This document shows, piece by piece, positions 8,624-18,242 of a stretch of DNA of 64,000 nt. The position numbers and the translations under genes are program-made. This stretch comes from Reichenbachiella faecimaris (GTDB lineage Bacteria > Bacteroidota > Bacteroidia > Cytophagales > Cyclobacteriaceae): contig NZ_FWYF01000001.1 of the NCBI RefSeq assembly GCF_900176375.1, positions 62,001-126,000 of the forward strand. The letters are read 5' to 3'. Every line of letters begins with the position of its first letter. The first letter of the stretch is position 1. The notes under the pieces are model-generated. The model was not told where the DNA came from and made no database searches. It saw only the letters and a program-made list of their open reading frames with translations.

Positions 8624-9829
8624 TTGCAAAATTCAAACCAAAACTTATGCCTGATGCCCTGGTTGCACTTGTACGTTGATACCAGTGGGAGAGCAAAAGC
8701 TTGCTGCAATGGCAACATTACATTTGGAAATATCAATGAGCAAAGCATAGATGAGATTTGGCAGGGCGAACCCATTCGGAAGTTTAGAAGGCTTTTGCTA
8801 GCAGGAGAAAAGGATAAACGTTGTGCTTCTTGTTTCGACAGAGAAAAGGCTGGCAAGCATAGCATGAGAAAAGAAACGCTGGCAAAATTTTCTCATAAAA
8901 TGAGTTGGGTAAAAAACACACATATTGATGGAATATCACCAGATTCTAAGCCCATTTATTTTGATATTAGGTTTAATAATTTATGCAATCTAAGATGCAG
9001 GACTTGCTGGCATGGAGCCAGTTCGAGCTGGTTTGAAGAAGCGAATGTTCTAAAGCAAAATTTTGGAGAGAAAGCCATCATAGAGGCGAGTAAGGACAGC
9101 CAATCATTTATTGATCAAGTACTTGGTCTACAAGTAGATATCGAAGAAATATACTTTGCAGGAGGTGAGCCATTGATGATGAAAGAGCATTATGACTTGC
9201 TTGAAGGACTTATTAAAAATGCTCAAACCAAAGTTCATCTCAGATATAATACCAATCTGAGTATCCTGTCACTGAAGGGTCGGAATGTATTAGACTTATG
9301 GGAGAAATTTGATCGAGTTACTGTCTCAGCGAGTATTGATGGGCTGGGGAAACAAGGGGAATATATTCGCAAAGGACTGGTTTGGGAAAAGTTTGAGAGC
9401 AATATGCATAGCATCAAATCTAACCTTCCACATATAAAATTAGAAATCGCTCCTACCATCAGCATATTCAATGTTCTAAAGCTAGGTGAGCTTCACCATT
9501 ACTTTGTAGATGCAGGCCTGATTGATATCAATTCTATTTATATAAATGTGCTTTCGCGTCCTGACCATTTCAATGTAAAAATTCTTCCAAGTGAGGTGAA
9601 AAAGAAGGCCAGCAAGGCTATCTCACAACATATAGATTGGCTATCTACTCAGGGTGCAACAACAACTGTCATTTCTGAATTCAGGTCAGTCATTGATTTT
9701 ATGAATCAAGATAGTTGGACACATCAGCTTCCTAAATTGAAAAAACAACTCAAAGTAATGGATGAGATGAGGTCTGAAAACTATGAAAAGATTTTCCCTG
9801 AATTTAAGCAGATGCTTGATCTCGTTTGA
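8624..9829 (+). CDS. Twitch-domain radical SAM protein
   Basis: A 401-residue radical SAM enzyme. The cluster motif is C121-x3-C125-x2-C128 (CNLRCRTC), followed by a GGEPLM glycine motif at about 185-190. In front of it is a SPASM/twitch-like cysteine set: CLMPW near residue 9, ACCNG near 28 and CASC near 70, likely binding an auxiliary iron-sulfur cluster. The start is probably TTG at 8624, because the first ATG (8654) would remove the first conserved cysteine. The substrate is unknown; relatives modify peptides or other ribosomal products, but no precursor peptide gene is visible nearby. It overlaps the convergent yaaA gene by 26 bases at the 3' end. Confidence 0.87.
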   Translation: MQNSNQNLCLMPWLHLYVDTSGRAKACCNGNITFGNINEQSIDEIWQGEPIRKFRRLLLAGEKDKRCASCFDREKAGKHSMRKETLAKFSHKMSWVKNTHIDGISPDSKPIYFDIRFNNLCNLRCRTCWHGASSSWFEEANVLKQNFGEKAIIEASKDSQSFIDQVLGLQVDIEEIYFAGGEPLMMKEHYDLLEGLIKNAQTKVHLRYNTNLSILSLKGRNVLDLWEKFDRVTVSASIDGLGKQGEYIRKGLVWEKFESNMHSIKSNLPHIKLEIAPTISIFNVLKLGELHHYFVDAGLIDINSIYINVLSRPDHFNVKILPSEVKKKASKAISQHIDWLSTQGATTTVISEFRSVIDFMNQDSWTHQLPKLKKQLKVMDEMRSENYEKIFPEFKQMLDLV

Positions 9830-10583
9830 AAACCAGGTGAGTGTCTGAAGAAGGTTGAGGATCAAAGTAGTAACCTTCATAGTCAAATGCCTTGAGCAGC
9901 TCCACTTCATTAATTCTGTTTTTGATAATATATCTAGCCATCATCCCTCTAGCTTTTTTAGCGAAGAAAGAAATGACTTTGTACTTGTCGTTTTTTAAAT
10001 CTAAAAACTCAACGTTTACTACCCGAGCTTTAAGGCTTTTACGCTTTATAGACTTGAAATACTCATTTGAGGCTAAGTTCACTATTGTGTTATCATCATG
10101 TTCTTTCAGGTCCAAGTGTACCAGTTTCACAATTCGATCATTCCAGTACTTATAGAGCGTGGGCTCATTACCTACAGTCAAACTAGTACCCATTTCTAAT
10201 CGATAGGGTTGGATAATATCCTTAGGACGAAGGAGGCCATATAGCCCAGATAAAATTCGGAGATGCTTTTGAGCAAATTCAATATCATCTGCATTCAATT
10301 GGTCTACATCCAGTCCGACATACACGTCACCCTTGAAGGCATGAATGCTCTGTTTTGAATTTTCTACAGTGTGTTCGCGCCGATAATCCCTGTATCGTTC
10401 GACATTTAGTTTTGCAATGTTCTCGCTCACATTCATCAGCTGCTGGATCTCTCCTGATTTCTTAAGCCTCAATTCGCGTATGAGTCTATTGGTTTGTGTC
10501 AGTAATCTTGGTGTAGTGAAAGAGTCTTGTTGGATTTCTTTTTCAAAATCTAAGGTTTTAGCTGGCGAGATGACTGCAATCAT
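9804..10583 (-). CDS. yaaA: Peroxide stress protein YaaA (UPF0246)
   Basis: A 259-residue protein of the YaaA/DUF328 family. Hallmarks are the N-terminal MIAVISPAKTLDFE, the central GDVYVGLDVDQL and LSGLYGLLRPKDIIQPYRLEMG block, NLASNEYFKSI, and VISFFAKKARGMMARYII near the C-terminus. In E. coli YaaA binds DNA and lowers free iron during hydrogen peroxide stress. A TAgcTTTG box lies on the minus strand at 10608-10615. Confidence 0.95.
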   Translation of the reverse strand: MIAVISPAKTLDFEKEIQQDSFTTPRLLTQTNRLIRELRLKKSGEIQQLMNVSENIAKLNVERYRDYRREHTVENSKQSIHAFKGDVYVGLDVDQLNADDIEFAQKHLRILSGLYGLLRPKDIIQPYRLEMGTSLTVGNEPTLYKYWNDRIVKLVHLDLKEHDDNTIVNLASNEYFKSIKRKSLKARVVNVEFLDLKNDKYKVISFFAKKARGMMARYIIKNRINEVELLKAFDYEGYYFDPQPSSDTHLVFKRDQASA

Positions 10584-10607
10584 ATTTGTCTGTTATCGTA
10601 AGGGTGG

Positions 10608-10615
10608 CAAAGCTA
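10608..10615 (-). promoter_or_regulatory. Candidate -7 box (TAgcTTTG) for yaaA
   Basis: The minus strand reads TAGCTTTG, matching TAnnTTTG, 25 bases before the yaaA ATG. No clear -33 TTTG is seen. Confidence 0.35.
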
Positions 10616-10714
10616 TATGAAGCGTTAGAATTATCGAATATTCCGTTAACCTTTATCGGATTTACCTCTAAATTGAAACGTGTAGTATTATTTGTAATTA
10701 CAAAATGGTATCAA

Positions 10715-11920
10715 ATGAAAGTGGGTTTTAGGATAGCAGTCTCAAAAATTGGGTGGGTGATAGGCCTTATATTGGTATCTAGTCTTGCATTTGGACAATC
10801 CTCAAATCAATTACCAGAACCTTCATTTGACACATGGACATCTCTCTTTCTATTTGTTTCATTGCAGGCACTGTTTGTGTTTGTGGCCCTTTTCAACCTG
10901 AAAGGAGCACAATCTCAAGCCAATAAAATTCTGGCATTGTTATTACTCACTTTTGCAGTGATTCTTTTTAGCTATGTACTTTATTGGACGAATTATAATC
11001 AGAAATTCGCCTATCTAAATGGTTGGTTTCATCCCTTGCTTTTGACGTCAGGGACTTTGTTCTATCTCTACGTTAGAAATATTGTGAATCAGCAGGTGCT
11101 CAAAAAAACTGATGGGTTGCATTTTGTAATTCCACTTTTGGTGGCGCTATGTCTGCTGCCTCTTTATATTGATAATTTCCAAGGCGTGCGCCATCTAACT
11201 TTAGATGACAGATATCGTCCATTTCTTTTGATTGGTTTCAGTACATATTTGAAATTGGTATACCTGGGGTTGTATTTGTTTTTGAGCTTTAGACATTACT
11301 TTTTAGCCAATCTAAAGGACTCCTACTTGAAACCTTGGTTTCATTATTTGTTGATAAGCTATTCAGGTTACTATCTGACCATTGTACTCTATTATGCATT
11401 GGTAAATCTTAGCTTTTTTGATGTTACATGGGATTATATGATCTCTTTTGCCATGTCATTCTTCATTTTTTGTGTGAGCTTTCTGGGTTATATATACCCG
11501 CAAGTATTGGCTGGTAAGCCAGTAACTAATATTATCCTAAGGCATAAGTATAAGAACTCGGGATTAACAGAAAGGGGAGAAGCGGAATTGAAAATGAAAT
11601 TGCTTCAATTGATGAAGGAAGAGCAGCTTTTTTTGAATAATGATCTAAACCTTGATCAATTGGCTGCTCAGGCAAATACTACCAGACACAATGTATCTCT
11701 GGTAATCAACAAGTACTTCAATCAAAATTTCTTTGATTTCATTAATAAATATAGGATTGACTATGTTCAGCAGCTATTCCTTAAACCAGAATGTCAAGGA
11801 GAGCACGTTATTCAATTAGCCTATCGTGCTGGATTCAATAACAAAGTCTCGTTTAATAAAGCTTTTAAAAAATTTACAGGACAAACTCCATTGTCCTATA
11901 AATCTGATGTCATTGATTAG
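10715..11920 (+). CDS. Membrane-anchored AraC-family transcriptional regulator
   Basis: A 401-residue protein. From the ATG at 10715 the chain starts with a hydrophobic leader, then about seven membrane helices (roughly 45-270), a linker and a C-terminal AraC-type double helix-turn-helix (about 300-400) with NLDQLAAQANTTRHNVSL and IQLAYRAGFNNKVSFNKAF, ending in FTGQTPLSYK. This arrangement is common in Bacteroidota, where a 7TM sensor is fused to an AraC reader. A longer reading from a TTG at 10586 adds 43 residues without family character. The ligand and targets are unknown. Its stop abuts the stop of the convergent caspase gene. Confidence 0.87.
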   Translation: MKVGFRIAVSKIGWVIGLILVSSLAFGQSSNQLPEPSFDTWTSLFLFVSLQALFVFVALFNLKGAQSQANKILALLLLTFAVILFSYVLYWTNYNQKFAYLNGWFHPLLLTSGTLFYLYVRNIVNQQVLKKTDGLHFVIPLLVALCLLPLYIDNFQGVRHLTLDDRYRPFLLIGFSTYLKLVYLGLYLFLSFRHYFLANLKDSYLKPWFHYLLISYSGYYLTIVLYYALVNLSFFDVTWDYMISFAMSFFIFCVSFLGYIYPQVLAGKPVTNIILRHKYKNSGLTERGEAELKMKLLQLMKEEQLFLNNDLNLDQLAAQANTTRHNVSLVINKYFNQNFFDFINKYRIDYVQQLFLKPECQGEHVIQLAYRAGFNNKVSFNKAFKKFTGQTPLSYKSDVID

Positions 11921-14371
11921 CTATCTTTTGAGGAAGATGAAGTCTCCGCCTTCATCTCCAGCACCCTTGATATCGCCAAACTGAGGTACTTGACCATGGC
12001 TGTTGTTCATCACTGCAATCTTAAATGAACTAAACAATATTTCTGCAGGAAGCAAACTTCTTTCATTTTCTTCAAGTCGCTTGGTCAAATACTCAATGAA
12101 TACACTTTTGTCTGGAACAGTTTTCATGGCTCCACTTGTGATTGCTTTTCTACTTGGAAGCTTAGCCAGTTCTAGTGAAGCCATGTTTTGTATAAACATG
12201 TCTCTAGTTTTAAATATACCACCACTGAAACAAGCATCAGCAACTAAAAGTGTATGCTTCGTGTGAATACCTCCAATGTAATCTCTAATCATGGCATTGG
12301 ATAACCAGGCTGCTTTAGAAGTTCTTTTGGCATCACTAGGCAACCAAAATCCTTGCTTAAGGTCTTCGTCCCATACACCGTGACCAGCATAGAAAATCAA
12401 TAAATTATCTTCCTCGTCAATTTTTGACTGAAGTTCATCAAAAGTTTCTATGATTTCTGTTCTCGTTGGGTTTTGAAGAAATGTGATATTCTCCTCTTCA
12501 AATGTGTAATTTCTGGTAAGGACATCTTTTAATCTACCTGCATCAGCAATAGGGCCATCAAGTTGAGTAATAGATGGGTCTCTATATTCGTCTACACCTA
12601 TTAACAAGGCATGATAAGTTTTCGTGCTGAAATAATCAACAATTCTGCTGTCAAGTTCTGACTCCTCGGTTTCTGGACTGGCCGTAGCAGGTCTTGAGAC
12701 AACAGGTGTTGCCGCAGCAGTTGCTTGTGTGGGTTTTATCAAGCCATTTAGCAACAGATCAGCTTCGTCAGCTACAAAAAGCGCTTTCTTTTGCTTACCA
12801 AATTCATATACTTCCTTTGAGTCTGTGACAATTTTATAGTTGAATTTTTCCAACGTAACCGCATCATCCAATAGTTGACTGTTGCCAACTACTTTGAAGA
12901 AAGGGGAGTTTTGCTTAAAGGCACGTGCTTTATCAAAAGGTACCTTTACACTGTGGGTCATACCATCTATTGTGATCGGAAATTCCTCAGTGTCCGCATT
13001 ATAAGTCCCTAATTCAGAGATACGTGTATAGTATTCTTGGTAAGATCCTTTGATCTTATCTCTGAAAAGTGCTGCCCTTCTTTCACTATCTCTTTTTTCT
13101 CTTTCAGCTAATATTTTGAGTCTTGCAGCTTCTAATTCTTTTGCAACTTCGGCTTCTCTATTTGCTAAATCACGGTAATAATCAAAAATTCCTTCTTTAT
13201 AAGTTTCGGCTTCATCCAGTCTCGCTTCATAGTCAGTTGTACGCTCAAATTCACCCCTTGGTTTGTAGAGTTCTGCACGAAGATTAAGTTCCTTATCTAT
13301 TTCAACTTTATATTTTTTATAAATTTCATCACTGCTATTGATTACAGGTGTAGTTGTTTCGGTAGATCGGGTATTGGTGTCGTTTGATGCGATTTGTGGG
13401 GCTTCACCCGAACTCCAGACTTCAATGCTATTATCACGCGATTGAATCAATATGCTAGATTTATCAGGACTTAACGCAACTTTTTCGATTTTCAAGCCAG
13501 TCGAAGAAATAATAGAAACTTCATCATGAGGATTAGAAACATCTCTGATTTTTAGGCCTTCTTCTCCATGTATTAAAATTTTGTTCTGCTGATTCAATAC
13601 CCAAGAATAATAGAGTTTGTCAAAATCTTCAGGGGTAGGTACCGCTTTCCATTTTAGTAAATAACTTTTACCTGAAGAGATCTTCCAAAACCTTAATGAA
13701 TACTTATCAGTTGTGGTCATCCAATCTGTCTTAGAAGGGTTTAAGTCAATATGCTCAATATTAGCCTCGTGACCTTTTAGTTTTTTGTCTATGATATCCA
13801 AATCAATATTTTTCACCAAAATTTCATCTCCTTTAGCTAAATACATGAGCTTTCCATCATAACTAGTTTTAAATGTACCAATGCCGCCTGTGCTCGCATG
13901 AAAGACATCAAATTTTCTACTTTGGAGTTCGACTTTATATATTCTTTTAGAAGGGTCTGAAACACCTTTTGTGCTCAATAAATAGAGCATCTGTGAACTG
14001 TTATTCAGATCAACCCAGTCAATTTTTTCGAACAGCGAAATTTTGCTGATTTGAGCGCCGTCAGAAGCATTTGAAAATACGATTTCAGAATCTGTAAAGG
14101 AGACAACTTGGTTTTGTCCTGAGTAAAATCGAATAAACTTGATTTTTTCCTTATGAGGTCTGATTTTGTAGAGCTCTTCTTTTGTAGAAAAATCGAATAC
14201 GGTTAGAATTCCGATTTCATTTCCGATTGCAATATATTGGTTGTTTTCATCAACTTGAAACTCCGTGATTTCTCCAGAATTATCTTCAAGTTCTGCTACT
14301 TTTTTTGTCTGACCGAATGAACTTAGAATCGGTAAACTGAGCATTAAAACTAAAATCAATAAATTTTTCAT
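11921..14371 (-). CDS. Exported WD40-repeat caspase family protein
   Basis: An 816-residue protein starting at the ATG at 14371 (a TTG 7 codons upstream is possible). It has a signal peptide (about 1-20), an N-terminal WD40-like propeller (about 25-330), a charged coiled region rich in Glu/Arg (about 350-450), a linker domain, and a C-terminal caspase-like peptidase (C14, about 590-816). The catalytic dyad is visible: H664 in FYAGHG and C714 in VADACFSGG. The signal peptide puts it outside the cytoplasm, unlike most WD40-caspases thought to act in cell suicide. Caspase-like enzymes cut after Arg/Lys or Asp; specificity cannot be read here. No partner gene lies beside it. Confidence 0.88.
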   Translation of the reverse strand: MKNLLILVLMLSLPILSSFGQTKKVAELEDNSGEITEFQVDENNQYIAIGNEIGILTVFDFSTKEELYKIRPHKEKIKFIRFYSGQNQVVSFTDSEIVFSNASDGAQISKISLFEKIDWVDLNNSSQMLYLLSTKGVSDPSKRIYKVELQSRKFDVFHASTGGIGTFKTSYDGKLMYLAKGDEILVKNIDLDIIDKKLKGHEANIEHIDLNPSKTDWMTTTDKYSLRFWKISSGKSYLLKWKAVPTPEDFDKLYYSWVLNQQNKILIHGEEGLKIRDVSNPHDEVSIISSTGLKIEKVALSPDKSSILIQSRDNSIEVWSSGEAPQIASNDTNTRSTETTTPVINSSDEIYKKYKVEIDKELNLRAELYKPRGEFERTTDYEARLDEAETYKEGIFDYYRDLANREAEVAKELEAARLKILAEREKRDSERRAALFRDKIKGSYQEYYTRISELGTYNADTEEFPITIDGMTHSVKVPFDKARAFKQNSPFFKVVGNSQLLDDAVTLEKFNYKIVTDSKEVYEFGKQKKALFVADEADLLLNGLIKPTQATAAATPVVSRPATASPETEESELDSRIVDYFSTKTYHALLIGVDEYRDPSITQLDGPIADAGRLKDVLTRNYTFEEENITFLQNPTRTEIIETFDELQSKIDEEDNLLIFYAGHGVWDEDLKQGFWLPSDAKRTSKAAWLSNAMIRDYIGGIHTKHTLLVADACFSGGIFKTRDMFIQNMASLELAKLPSRKAITSGAMKTVPDKSVFIEYLTKRLEENERSLLPAEILFSSFKIAVMNNSHGQVPQFGDIKGAGDEGGDFIFLKR

Positions 14372-14396
14372 TGTTCCTGAGGTTTGCTTCAAGTAT

Positions 14397-14404
14397 CAAA
14401 GCTA
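14397..14404 (-). promoter_or_regulatory. Candidate -7 box (TAgcTTTG) for the caspase gene
   Basis: TAGCTTTG on the minus strand, 26 bases before the ATG at 14371. It matches TAnnTTTG, without a clear -33 element. It lends some support to the ATG over the TTG at 14392. Confidence 0.4.
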
Positions 14405-14550
14405 TGAAATAATCTGATATTAATGCATTTTTTAGACCTCTGGATAGAATTAAGAAGAATTAATTCGATTAGGACAAATTATTAGTCGATCAATGCAACT
14501 ATTGTTAAGGTTAAACAATCCTTAATGAGTTCACTAACTCATGCATAACC

Positions 14551-16917
14551 GTGTTGCGAAACTTTCTAAAAATTACGCTAAGAAATCTTATTAAGAACAA
14601 ACTGTATTCCACCATTAATATTTTTGGGCTGTCGATAGGTATCGTTTGCAGTATTTTGATCTGGCTTTGGGTTGCTGATGAAGCATCATTTGATAAATTT
14701 CTACCTCGATATAAGAACCTCCATCAAGTATGGGTACATGCCACTTTTGATGGAAAGGTCAATACATGGCGGTCGATACCATTGCCAGCTTATGAAGCGA
14801 TGAAGACTGCCAACAGCAGTATAATAAACTCTACCGTGACTGGCTGGGGAGGAGATAAATTACTAACTGTGGATGAAACTCGCGTGATTAAACAAGGGTA
14901 TTATGTGAGTGAAGAGTTTCTTGAAATGTTCGAATATCCACTCATTAGTGGAGATCCCGCCACAGTATTGGATGATCCCTATTCCATTGTGATTAGTCAG
15001 TCTCTTGCTCAGACGCTTTTTAAAAACGAAGACCCACTTGGGAAAATTATTAGGTTGGAAGACCAGGCGAATCTAAATGTAACAGGTATTCTGAGAGACG
15101 TCCCCAACAATTCTTCTTTTGAATTTGAATATTTAGTGCCTTGGAAACAGAGAGAAATACTGAATGAATGGGTAGTTAATAATAAAACTAACTGGGGCAA
15201 TTACTCTTTCCAGGTTTTCGTGGAACTAAGCAATGAACAAGCGCAGGCTTCTGTAGATGAAACTATTGCTACAATGCTTGCTGAAAATGGTGAAGATGAC
15301 ATGCCTAGACGGTTGTTTTTGCACCCAATGGAGCGATGGAGGCTGCATTCCAATTTTGTGAATGGTGTGGCCAAAGAAGGAAGAAATGATCATGTGAAGC
15401 TTTTTTCTGTTATTGCCATATTTATCTTGGTTATTGCGTGTATCAATTTTATGAATTTGGCAACCGCCAGATCTGAAAGGCGGGCTCGTGAAGTTGGTAT
15501 TAGAAAGAGTTTGGGTTCAACCAGAAAGTATCTGATACTACAGTTCATTGGAGAGTCATTAGTCATTTCCATTATTTCATTTGTGTTGGCTATTGCTATG
15601 ACAGAGCTGGTGTTGCCAGCATATAATAATTTGGTAGACAAAGAATTATTTGTTGATTATCAGTCATGGGAATTTTGGCAGATAGGATTCAGTATCATTT
15701 TCCTGACGGGTATACTAGCGGGGAGCTATCCAGCTTTTTATTTATCTTCATTTAGACCTGTAGAGACGCTCAAAGGAACGATCAAGGTAGGGAGGGGGGC
15801 TACTTCACCTCGTAAGATTCTGGTTGTCATGCAATTCGGATTTTCTATTCTTTTGCTTGTGAGCACAGTGGTTATATTTAGGCAAATTGAGTTGGTGAAG
15901 GACAGAGATCTGGGATATGATCAGTCTAATCTTATTTCCATTGACTATAGTGATGAGCTTGCAGAGAATTATGATGTACTAAAAACGCAGCTTTTGCAGT
16001 CCGGTGCGGTAGACGCAGTCACCCGTTCGAATAGCCGTATTACTTCAATCAATTCAAATAACTTCCTTAGCTGGCCTGGCAAACCCGAAAACTTAAAGGT
16101 CATATTTACCACAATTTCTACCGAATATGACTATTGTAAGACTATGGGAGTGAAGGTATTGCACGGACGAGATTTTTCTAAAGAATTTTCGACAGATACT
16201 TCAGCAATTGTTATCAATAAAACCGCGCTAGACCTCATGGGCTTAGAGGATCCAATAGGGACGACACTTGATCTGTGGGGTGATAAAAGACAACTTATAG
16301 GAGTAGTGGACAATGTGATCATGGGCTCTCCTTATCAAGAAGTGAAACCTCTGTTTATGATAGTCAACCCCAATTGGATCAATGCCATTACTGTTCGGCT
16401 AAAGAATAATGGAAGTATGAATGAAAATATCAAGACTGTTGAATCTATATTTGATCGTTATAACCCGGCTTACCCGTTTGACTATCAGTTTGCAGATGTT
16501 GAGTTTCAACGCAAATTTGATACTATTAATATGACGCAAAGTCTCGCTACTATATTTTCTCTTTTAGCAATTTTCATTACTGGGCTTGGTTTGTTTGGTT
16601 TGGCTTCGTTTACAGCAGAGCAGAGGACTAAAGAAATTGGTATTCGCAAAGTCCTTGGTGCGAGCATCCTTGGATTGATTGGTCTGATGTCAAAGGATTT
16701 TTCAAAACTCGTACTGATAGGCTTTTTGATTTCTACTCCAGTTACCTGGTATTTACTTGATCAATATCTCGAAAGATACCCCATTAGAGTGGATGTACAG
16801 TGGTGGATATTTCCAATTGTTGGGGTTGTTGCCCTTGTTTTTTCCTTGCTGATAGTAGGAAATCAGGCTGGGCGAGTGGCAAGAGCAAATCCAGCAAGAT
16901 CTCTAAGAGACGAGTAA
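14551..16917 (+). CDS. FtsX-like ABC transporter permease
   Basis: A 788-residue permease of the MacB/FtsX class, with the Bacteroidota double arrangement. It starts MLRNFLKITLRNLIKNKLYSTINIFG with a first membrane helix at about 20-40, then a periplasmic MacB_PCD domain, FtsX core 1 (helices at about 285-450, with EVGIRKSLGSTR), a second periplasmic domain and FtsX core 2 (helices at about 680-785, with EIGIRKVLGAS). The start codon is GTG at 14551, next to a TTG. There is no ATPase or membrane-fusion gene beside it, so it must pair with an ATPase elsewhere. The probable role is export of, or resistance to, lipophilic compounds, or mechanotransmission across the envelope. Confidence 0.92.
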   Translation: MLRNFLKITLRNLIKNKLYSTINIFGLSIGIVCSILIWLWVADEASFDKFLPRYKNLHQVWVHATFDGKVNTWRSIPLPAYEAMKTANSSIINSTVTGWGGDKLLTVDETRVIKQGYYVSEEFLEMFEYPLISGDPATVLDDPYSIVISQSLAQTLFKNEDPLGKIIRLEDQANLNVTGILRDVPNNSSFEFEYLVPWKQREILNEWVVNNKTNWGNYSFQVFVELSNEQAQASVDETIATMLAENGEDDMPRRLFLHPMERWRLHSNFVNGVAKEGRNDHVKLFSVIAIFILVIACINFMNLATARSERRAREVGIRKSLGSTRKYLILQFIGESLVISIISFVLAIAMTELVLPAYNNLVDKELFVDYQSWEFWQIGFSIIFLTGILAGSYPAFYLSSFRPVETLKGTIKVGRGATSPRKILVVMQFGFSILLLVSTVVIFRQIELVKDRDLGYDQSNLISIDYSDELAENYDVLKTQLLQSGAVDAVTRSNSRITSINSNNFLSWPGKPENLKVIFTTISTEYDYCKTMGVKVLHGRDFSKEFSTDTSAIVINKTALDLMGLEDPIGTTLDLWGDKRQLIGVVDNVIMGSPYQEVKPLFMIVNPNWINAITVRLKNNGSMNENIKTVESIFDRYNPAYPFDYQFADVEFQRKFDTINMTQSLATIFSLLAIFITGLGLFGLASFTAEQRTKEIGIRKVLGASILGLIGLMSKDFSKLVLIGFLISTPVTWYLLDQYLERYPIRVDVQWWIFPIVGVVALVFSLLIVGNQAGRVARANPARSLRDE

Positions 16918-17084
16918 ATTAATCTCGACGTCCCTGTAAATTATTTTTCATTAACAGAATAGCAAAAAATAGAATATCATTAACTTGCGGGTCTATTGTA
17001 GTTCAGCTATTTTAGACTCTCCCCGATATCCTATTGATCCATTAGCGAAGGCTTGGGTGTGCATTTTTGGTGAATGAAAAATTA

Positions 17085-18209
17085 ATGGTTAGGACAAAAT
17101 CAAAACACAAAACTTTATTACAACTCTCTAAATCAGACTATCTGCACAATGGTAGATTCAAGGAATTGGTGCATGAAGTTTTGGCTGCACTGAGTTTTGA
17201 GTTGGATGTGGAGCGTGCTGGTTTTTGGATTTTCAGTCAGGAGAATATGCAGATTAAGAATCTGTTTCTTTATGATAAAGAAAACGACACCTTTGTTAAA
17301 GGGAATACCTTTGAACAGGAGGCCTGTCCTAATTTCTATGATACACTGAGAACAAAGCTCATTATCAAAATTGATGATGCTGCCAATACAAAACTTACTG
17401 AAGAGATTAGAAAATCCTACGTTGAGCCCAACGGACTTAAATCAATGTTAGGGATTCAAGTATGGTACAAAGAAGTAATCCTTGGGGTGATATTTGTAGA
17501 GAAACAATCCGAAATACATCGCTGGACTACGCACGACAAAATTTATTTGACCACTGCTGCTTCATACATTTCACAATCCTACAGCTCTCAATTAAGGATT
17601 AAGGAAAAGGGGTTGCGCCAGCTCACAGAAGCCAGTTATCATTCTGTATTTAATGATAGCCCAGTACCAATGTTTATCTACGACCCTGGTACTTATACAA
17701 TATTGGATGCAAACAATGGAGCCATTTCTTTGTATGGTTATGATCTGGATCAATTTAGGGAGTTGACCCTTTTGGATCTAAGAGCCAATGCAGGGGCTAC
17801 CTCTAAGTCTGATGACTTAGATTACGAACAAAAAATCAATGCCAAATGGGAAGCTTCTGAATGGAAGCATAGGAAGAAAAACAACTCAATTTTTATAGTT
17901 CAGATTTCTGGACACTCCACTACGTATAGAGAAAAAAAGGCGAGGATTGCAGTAGCCATAGACATTACCAAGGATAAAAAACAGCGCGAAGAAAAGGAAG
18001 CACTGATTGCCAAATTGGAGGACTATGCATTTTATGCCTCTCATAATATTAGAAGACCCATATCATCTATTTTAGGAATTTTAGATTTGATAAAAATGAC
18101 CTGGGATGATAGAAAAAGCTATGAAGAACTCATGGCAAATCTGCAAATTGCCACTATGGATTTGGATGAGGTAATTAGAGTAATGAATGCTAAATTAGAC
18201 CTTGATTAA
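17085..18209 (+). CDS. GAF-PAS protein ending in a DHp (HisKA-like) domain, no kinase domain
   Basis: A 374-residue soluble protein (start at ATG 17085; TTG 17067 and GTG 17070 lie just upstream). It contains a GAF domain (about 10-180), a PAS domain (about 195-305) and one pair of helices with an H-box, SHNIRRPISSILG, where the phospho-acceptor would be H320. It then stops after about 54 residues, with no N, G1 or G2 boxes of an ATPase. The residue after the histidine is Asn rather than Glu/Asp and the +4 position is Arg rather than Thr/Asn, so canonical kinase and phosphatase chemistry is unlikely. A complete histidine kinase gene begins 33 bases downstream and could be its partner. Two similar proteins occur at 33884-35419 and 37836-39269. 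Confidence 0.85.
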   Translation: MVRTKSKHKTLLQLSKSDYLHNGRFKELVHEVLAALSFELDVERAGFWIFSQENMQIKNLFLYDKENDTFVKGNTFEQEACPNFYDTLRTKLIIKIDDAANTKLTEEIRKSYVEPNGLKSMLGIQVWYKEVILGVIFVEKQSEIHRWTTHDKIYLTTAASYISQSYSSQLRIKEKGLRQLTEASYHSVFNDSPVPMFIYDPGTYTILDANNGAISLYGYDLDQFRELTLLDLRANAGATSKSDDLDYEQKINAKWEASEWKHRKKNNSIFIVQISGHSTTYREKKARIAVAIDITKDKKQREEKEALIAKLEDYAFYASHNIRRPISSILGILDLIKMTWDDRKSYEELMANLQIATMDLDEVIRVMNAKLDLD

Positions 18210-18242
18210 AAACAATATCACAAGAATTGTAAGCTCAAAAGC

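Noticed and set aside
14551-16917. The permease together with the upstream caspase as a defence pair.
   Set aside because: They are divergent, with separate promoters likely, and the permease is a typical stand-alone Bacteroidota FtsX-like protein.
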